From Bidens hawaiensis (lineage: Eukaryota > Streptophyta > Magnoliopsida > Asterales > Asteraceae): a DNA stretch of 64,000 nt. The notes beneath the pieces were generated by a model. The model searched no databases. It was not told where the DNA came from and saw only the letters and a program-made list of their open reading frames with translations. Where the stretch lies: NCBI GenBank assembly GCA_021521415.1, contig JAIQDT010000001.1, forward strand, positions 806,001-870,000. Direction: 5' to 3'. This document shows, in pieces, positions 57,166 to 64,000 of this stretch (positions within the stretch are counted from its first letter, which is position 1; each line of letters begins with the position of its first letter). Both the position numbers and the translations under genes were made by a program.

Positions 57166-57212
57166 ACTAGTAGGATTCCCGCACGCGTTGTGGTAGGAGT
57201 TTGCTGTGCGGG
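57166..57212 (-). other. Helitron 3' terminus downstream of the WDR48-like gene
   Basis: CTAGT at 57170-57166 on the minus strand is preceded by arms CCCGCAC (57178-57184) and GTGCGGG (57206-57212). The loop is enlarged to 21 bases. About 120 bp after the stop codon. The 5' end was not located. Confidence 0.65.
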
Positions 57213-58862
57213 AAATTCGTTACATGCATAAAACATAAAATATTGTTTACTATACTGATGTTTGGTTGGTATCGATGCAGTTTAGTTTACGATACTAAAA
57301 AAAGCTATTTCTAATACAACTCCATTTTTTTAAGAAATTATATTAGAACGTTGAGAAAAAATTAATCACAACCAGGTATTTAAATTTCCTTTTCGAAAAG
57401 TTAACCAACACACGTTTTAATAAAAAAAATAAAATATTTTAAAAATTAAATGGATTAAGTGTATATTATTTATAGTATAATGGATGAAGTGAAACTTAAA
57501 AAAAAAAACCTAAAATGCCACACGACATAATCTAAGTGGTATGAACACTATTCGTAGTTTGTGGTTTGCATATATATAAATATGTTCATATCATAAAAAG
57601 TATCATTAAAGTAAAATAAAAGTTTTATTTTACGAGCAGTGATCAACTTTATAAACATATGTTCATCTTGTTTGTTTTGCAGGACCGGTAAGCAACCACG
57701 AGTGAGTTTTCAGCTTCCAAAATGTTTGAGTCGTATATTTGAACACGCGGTATTCGTTTTGTATCGCGCCCCTGTGAATTTATAATCGGTATGAAGTATT
57801 GGTATTTTGACTATTTGACCAGAGATGTTGACTTCACGTAAAGTCAAAATAGAAGAAAATCATAAATCCCTTGTAGGAATATACTTTTCTGGTTGATGAG
57901 TTGATTCATGAGAAACAATAAGTTTTAGTATGACAAGGCAATCATTTGCTTATAAATATATACAATTGTCTTATGTATTGAACCTATCATGCTTGTGTTT
58001 TAATTATTATTTATTTCAGAGGCAAATAAATAATTTTGCATAACCATAGATTATTTTTCTTATCATTATGATTTAGGATTAATTTTTAAAAATAAATAAC
58101 TAGCTGTCTTATTTATGTAGTTTTGGTAAAAGATATTGATAAATTGTTATCATTCATGGCTGTTTCTTTTGAGTTAAAATATAGAATCCCCTTTTTGTTT
58201 CTTGAGAGACCAATATGGCAATATAGTCTGGATACCTGGTACACCTATTGACTAGAGGTCACCCGCACCCACGATCGTAGACAGCACTGGTGATCCGACC
58301 AAGTCCACCACTCGAATGCCCACTTTGATAAAACTCTAGCTCATGGATCCGGAACTGGCAAGTTCAACCAGAGAAAGTCAATGTCACTGGGTAGTAGAGC
58401 ACTGCTAAATGCTAATTCAGGGCCGGCCTATTAGTTATATGAGGTGAAACTTGGGCCTGATGTCCACAATAAAATAAGGCCCCCATTTGCTAAGGTGTTG
58501 AAATCTGTCTACGATTAAGGTACGGGTATATAAATAAAAATGATAATATAGAGGAGAATCTTGTAAATCAAAATATTGTTTACTTCTTTTTGGATTGGGC
58601 TTTTTGTTTGATTTTAAAATTTTAAATAATATTGGCAATACTGTTAAAATTAAAATATCAGTTTGGTAACCTATGACCACCACCATGATGTAGTTACACC
58701 AAGTGTTCGTCCGTTCTCGCCTCTCGATCGTTTGGTCGACTGCTAGCGTTCTCGGCTCATACTCAATGGGTGGACTTCTTTTAGTTATTAAGTTAAAAAA
58801 CTAAATCATTATCTTTTCATTTGTTACGGTTGTCTAATTACAGATTTTCATGGTTTTGTTAG
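57213..58862. other. Intergenic region after the WDR48-like gene
   Basis: Probably partly Helitron. 57680-58000 could hold downstream UTR sequence (GCAGGACCGGTAAGC). The rest is AT-rich. No coding region recognised. Confidence 0.4.
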
Positions 58863-59843
58863 TACACTAAAACCTCTATAAATTAATAATGTTGGGGTTC
58901 GGATATTTTATTAATTTAGCAATGTATTATTATATTAATAAATTATTAATTTAAATAGTTGACTTATAATCTTGAGCAACTCTCAAATTAATGCATCGAC
59001 CTTCAAAATTTCTATGTCGGTCACTTTATCTATTTGAATAAAACAGAAACAAGGACCTTCACAATTCCCATGTACGTTCACACATTAGTGAACTTGTCAA
59101 GTTCAATGAGTGTTGTAAAATCGCTTGTCGCTAGTCGGGCGGTGTGGGTGGGGACTAGCGATTAATCTAAATTAATCGAGATTAATTTGGATTAATCAGA
59201 TCGAAGTTTAATGCATGATTTTCAGTTTTATATATAGCATGTATTTTTATGTGTAATATTCAGTATTATACATACACAAACACATTTTGCCCCGAAATTG
59301 GTTGGAATCTCGCTGGAAACGGCTTGTTTTTACTGGAATCTCGCTGGAAACCGTTGATTTACGTCGGAATCTCGCGGGAAACCGATGATTTTGGGCGGAA
59401 TCTCGCCAGAAACCGCCGGTTTTGACCGGATTTGACCATTGACCAATTAGCCCAAAATTAATCAGTGAAGTATGGACTAACAATTTGTCATGGATTAATT
59501 GACGCTTAGTGGAGATTTTTGTAACACAAGTGACTATAGTTAAATTTTTAAAATATCTAATGATAAATTTTAAAATTAATATAGATTTGAAGTTAAAAAA
59601 AAAAGTGACTATAGATTCATTTTTTACTAGACAATCTTAGAATTTTGGAATATTTTAGTAATTATTAATGTATAGTTTCGTTGGAACCAATATATTTACA
59701 TTGAGATTTCAAAAAAATTATTATTTTATTATTTATTGATTGGGGTCCAATTTGTACTAATCCCAAGTTGAGACCGGACAAGTTTTTAATTTTATCGAGT
59801 TTATTAATTTATCGAGTATTAAATTATAGAAGTTCTAATGTAT
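58863..59843. repeat. Terminal-inverted-repeat element with nested minisatellite
   Basis: Left TACACTAAAACCTCTATAAA (58863) and right ATAGAAGTTCTAATGTA (to about 59843) are inverted over some 27 bp with a few mismatches. An unrelated GATTAATCTAAATTAATCG segment and the minisatellite sit in the middle, so an insertion is likely. Confidence 0.55.
59303..59430. repeat. GGAATCTCGCTGGAAACCG minisatellite
   Basis: GGAATCTCGC starts at 59303, 59335, 59366 and 59398, a period of about 32 bp. Units have drifted (CGCTGG, CGCGGG, CGCCAG). Confidence 0.85.
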
Positions 59844-61039
59844 GTTAATTTCTTAATTTGTTGCGTTTTGTTAATTACAATTTTTTATGATCTGTTTGTA
59901 TGTTAATTTCAGGTAGTTAATTTCTTAATTCTTGACACTTATGCTCAAGTACGTTCAGTTGATAATATATGACATGTTGATTTTTGAATTACATTACATG
60001 GCTATCGTCTTCTGGCTGTTGTTTCGTGTTAAGGTTGAACGTTTTGTTTTACGGGTCAAGTAGCCCGCAAAACGTTTAAGTTTATTAATTTTGGTCCCAA
60101 GCCTAGGTTTTGTTAAAAGAAAGGGCTCCAAATATTTTTCTTTGTTTTAGGCCTTCAAAAGAGTTAAGCCTCACTTCTTCGGTTCCATTGGTATAAATGG
60201 ACTTTGGTTATTACTAATGGAGTGAAAATTTACTTGACAAATCTTGTTTCTAGTTTTGAATAGAAACGTATGAAAAAATGATAGGAAAGTGTGAAAATAA
60301 CGTGACCAAAATAATATCCAAATCTTAGGAAGAGAATTAGGCAAAACTATATCTTGCCAATCATTAAATATGTTGATAACCAAGCAAAAAGAAACTCTGT
60401 GTCAATCTAAAGTTATAGGGGTGCATAATTCAGTTCGGTTAGTTTTTGTGTCCGGAACAAAACCTAAAGATTGCTATAAATCGTCCGGTTAATTTGATTA
60501 TTACAAAAGATAGTTAATTTAGCTCTTTCTTATTTTTCAAAGGCCAAACTTTATAAAAGAAACAAAATGATCATTTACAAACACAAGGGACCCAAGATAC
60601 AATAAAACAAACTACAAAACCCCTAAGCATTCAAATAAGCAACAATTGAAAATTCATGAAATTCAAACGGCATCATTTCTTTCACTCTATGCCCATGTTT
60701 TTTTTTTTCGATTACACACTAAAGAAATGACATTACCTGGATGTTATTTATCACATTCACCATAAAAAAATCTTATTAAATACCATATCATTCATAGTTA
60801 ACCCATATCTTCTTATTGAACATTTGAACACTATATCATTCCTAGCTAACTATCGATTAATCATCGAATTTAGACGTAGTAGACTCAAACTAATTTTTAA
60901 TTAATTACATATTCTGTTTCATCAAACCTCGAGAGTGGTCTCCATTCCACCGGAGAGAGGGCCACCTATGATTTGTTTAGATGATTTATAATATGTCTAT
61001 TATTTATAAACAATTTTAGAATTTTTATTAACTATTGTT
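59844..61039. other. AT-rich intergenic stretch
   Basis: No credible ORF. CACCGGAGAGAGGGCCACC near 60949 is a GC-rich island of unknown origin. Confidence 0.4.
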
Positions 61040-61538
61040 TAAATAAACGAGAAAATTATCAATTTTGTCTTTTCGAATTATTCTTTTTAGAAATGACTTT
61101 CACTATTTGTCTTTAATATGAATTTTCGTCTCGATTTGAGTCGTTTACACTGAAGAATGTTAAGTTTTTCAGTTAAGTCACCCTATACGCATTACATATG
61201 AGGGCATTTAGTCCCAGTACCCATTAAATGGCTATTTATGTATACCTAATTAAACATATTTATTTAAACCATTTTACTTCCTTTCTATTTTCTTATAACC
61301 TTTCTATTTTCTTAAAGGGAATATGTCATAGAATATTAACCAAGTTTCAAAAATGTTTTAATTTGGTTACTTGGAACACTTTTGAAATTTGATTACCATT
61401 TTATGATGGGGTGAATTAACTGAAAAACTTAGCATCCGTTAGCGTAAAGGACTAAAATCGAGACGAAAATCCATATTAACGATAAAAAGTGAAGTTATTT
61501 TTAAAAATGACCCATTTGCAATTTTCTTATAAATAAAC
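61040..61538. repeat. Foldback (Mutator-type) MITE with 9-bp target duplication
   Basis: TAAATAAAC at 61040-61048 and 61530-61538. The arms (about 61049-61190 and 61390-61529) are diverged reverse complements sharing TCGTCTCGATTT and TTTTTCAGTTAA. No ORF. Confidence 0.8.
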
Positions 61539-62109
61539 ATTAAAATTTCTAAAGAGATTTGATAAATATAGCCATATAGCTGATTGCCATAACAATATTT
61601 TTAAACAAACGACAGTCCTAATCCTGTAAGGGGAACTCGCAGCACTCCCCCTTTTAGAACTCGAAACCCTAATCTCCCCATACTGATTATCATAATTAAA
61701 TATAGTTCGTTTATATTTATACAAAGTAATAAAAACTATTTGTTATTTGTAACTGTAACAATAGTAATAAAAGTTATTCAAACTCGTAATGGCAAAGCCA
61801 GGAAATTTTGCTACTGGATTCATAATTTTTCGGTTTACACTTGTAGGTAAACCCTTTTACCGGGTCAGGCCGGTTTAGATCACACTTCATTAATAGTAAG
61901 CAAATCTATAGATTTTGGCTAGAAAAATATACCAGGAGAATTACAATGTGCCTAATAAACTTACGGTTCTCCATTATCTTTCCGTGCAACTTGCAGTACT
62001 GACAAATTAAAATATGAAGTAGAGTTGTAATGCATTAAGGCTCCAACCATGAATGAACATGTAATAAATTGTATCAAAATATTTTTGATGTTGATGCCTT
62101 AAAAAAGTT
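61539..62109. other. AT-rich intergenic stretch
   Basis: No gene or repeat that I can name. Confidence 0.35.
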
Positions 62110-62295
62110 ATAACATTATCAATGAATTGGTGGTGGAGTGGTAATGGTGATGATGAGAGAATAGATGAATATGTGGTTTTCACTAGTTGGATCCTTAAAC
62201 TGAACGAGTTTTATCCCACCGCACTGTACTGCCTTCGGCGAGTGTTCACGGACGTTAGCCTTAGGGGAGGGTTTTTTCCCGGATCGAAAGACGAG
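62110..62295 (+). repeat. SINE candidate, copy 2
   Basis: A possible A box (GGTGGAGTGGTAA near 62130) and B-box-like GTTGGATCC (near 62187) lie about 55 bases apart. Body shared with 33235-33440, including CTGCCTTCGGCGAGTGTTCA. It ends directly at the LTR start 62296. Confidence 0.45.
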
Positions 62296-64000
62296 TGTCA
62301 CACCCCGACCAAAGGCGGCGGAACATGCCGGGGTGCAACGTGATTGGACAAATACACAAGACACTATTTAAAGTGACAATATTTATTCAACTCATTTTAG
62401 TTCAACAAATCAATAAACAACACATCTCATTCACACAACCAAGTTAAATACAAGTAGCAAATATATTGTTCGTTTTACTAATATCCTAATAGTCTTGGTA
62501 ACGTTTTCGTCAAGTCCTCGAGTCAACAATAGTCAAACCTGTAACATTTCATAAAATAAAGTTTGTCAACACAAAGGTTGGTGAGCAATTCATAAGTTTG
62601 AGCAACAATAGTATATATTATGAAAAGCCACAAAACTAATATACAAAACAATAAATAAGAGCTATAAACCTAGATAAAATAGTTATCGCTAAACAAGTTA
62701 GCGACACCTAGCTATTGGCAATTAGTCTAGGATTTTATTGACAATTGCTAATAAGCTTACATTAGCACCACCTAGCTACAAGGGGTTGCCAAGTAGTCTA
62801 GGATTTTATAGTTATCGTTAATTGCATTACGTTAACGACACCTTGCCATTGCCAAATGGTATAGGATTTATAGTTCCACCATCCAAAAGCTGGAAACACA
62901 TAGGCAAATAAGCATAGAACACCAAATCGAGCAATTATTCAAGTCAAGTATACAATCACGTTTGTGGGTTTAAGACTCAAGTAAATAAAGCATTTAGTTT
63001 GATAAGTATGAAATGTCACCCCAAAACGAAAGATGGAAAAAGAGGTATGAAAGTACTCACCTCGATTGATGAATTGAGAAACTAATAAGTGATCGACAAA
63101 TAGAAAGCTTGTAAACGAAACGAACGAATCCGACTTGAAAGCTAATTGAAAACGAATAAATAAAATATATTAATGAACTTGAAGTTTAGTTGAAATTACA
63201 TTGAAACATTGAACAAGAAAGTTCGGTTGTTAATCGGGTTATCGGTTAATGATTAGGGACTCGTACTAAATTGATAATTTAAAATAAAATAATATTATTT
63301 TATTGGGCTTTTAAATAACTAAACCAATATTCAATATAAACAAGACGGGTTTTAAATCAAGGGTTCGGTTTTTATAAAAAATTGAATTGGTAATAAAGCT
63401 TATCATAATATTATTAATGATAAATATAGTAAAGATAATGATGACATTAAAAATATGTTATATATATATACACACACATATATTGATATATAAGATAATA
63501 ATAACAACTATTTCTAAGAATTCTAATATAGTATAATAATTATAATAATAGTTATTATAAATAATACTAATAATAATAGTTAAAGAATAAAATCTTGGTA
63601 TTAATTTTAAGGTGTTGTTGATAAAAATAGTAATAATAATAAGTAATGATATTGATAGTAAATAATGATACTATACTCAATGTCGGTTCGATTTCTAAAC
63701 GAGTTCTCAAAATAACTATATTAATATTATTGCTAGTAATTAATGATAAAATATGATTTTAATAGATAATAATAATAATAATCTTGTTAATAATAGTTTT
63801 AACTTCAATATTTATAACAATAATAGTAATAATAATAATATTAATAATAAATACATATAATAGTAAACTAAACATATTTGTACTAATAATAGTAAACTTA
63901 TCATATTAATAATAATAATAATAATAATTTTTGTGTAATAATATTAGTACTAATAGCAACCGAAATTTGTTAAGTATAAAAATAGCACCAAAACCGGTCT
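62296..64000 (-). mobile_element. LTR terminus of another retrotransposon, running off the window
   Basis: TGTCACACCCCGACC is the reverse complement of the typical plant Gypsy LTR end GGGGTGTGACA, which also ends the Gypsy LTR at 15019. The 1.7 kb that follows has no coding sequence. It contains short repeated phrases (TAGCTA, TTGCCAA, GTCTAGGATTTTAT at 62730-62870) and, from 63400, AT-rich TAATAATAA stretches. It is probably an LTR on the minus strand, but no second LTR is visible. Confidence 0.5.

Overview
The window is nuclear DNA of a flowering plant, most likely a eudicot and probably a composite (Asteraceae). Three things support this: plant nuclear genes with spliced introns, introns swollen by MITEs, and LTR retrotransposons of plant Copia and Gypsy type. 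The composite assignment rests only on resemblance of the Copia proteins to those common in that family. There are no prokaryotic features, operons or CRISPR arrays.

Layout. 1-11662: a large Ty1/Copia element of SIRE-like organisation on the minus strand (right LTR 11199-11662, initiator-Met-tRNA-type primer site, gag, protease-integrase, RT-RNase H, a 2.2 kb spacer, then a large extra ORF in the env position). Its left LTR lies outside the window. It is inserted in the pol region of a plus-strand Ty3/Gypsy element, whose 3' part runs 11663-15019 (broken integrase, polypurine tract, 1.9 kb 3' LTR). 15220-17200: an inverted-repeat element and a MULE with 0.34 kb arms and a mudrA-like first exon. 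17280-18622: a LYR-motif mitochondrial complex I assembly factor (CIAF1/EMB1793 type). 21210-22266: a broken B3 (DUF313-type) gene with a duplicated exon. 22916-23335: faint minus-strand gene remnant. 25181-31098: a seven-exon ER prolyl 4-hydroxylase. 31100-34290: LINE, SINE and Harbinger-type repeats. 34853-40113: a cluster of Helitron ends, read here as elements lying head to tail. 45722-57047: a 17-exon WD40/DUF3337 protein (WDR48/UAF1 family, Arabidopsis LRS1 type, 745 aa) with many hAT-like MITEs in its introns. 57166 to the end: Helitron end, MITEs, a minisatellite, a SINE candidate, and at 62296 the terminus of another LTR element.

The three intact-looking genes (LYR factor, prolyl hydroxylase, WDR48-like) are unrelated housekeeping genes and do not form a cluster. 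Most of the remaining sequence is transposable elements. The most unusual material is in the Copia element: a GGCGAAGTT/AACTTCGCC palindrome family confined to its LTR, leader and 3' spacer, and a long env-position ORF interrupted by two amber codons. Splice sites, ends and target-site duplications were read by eye.
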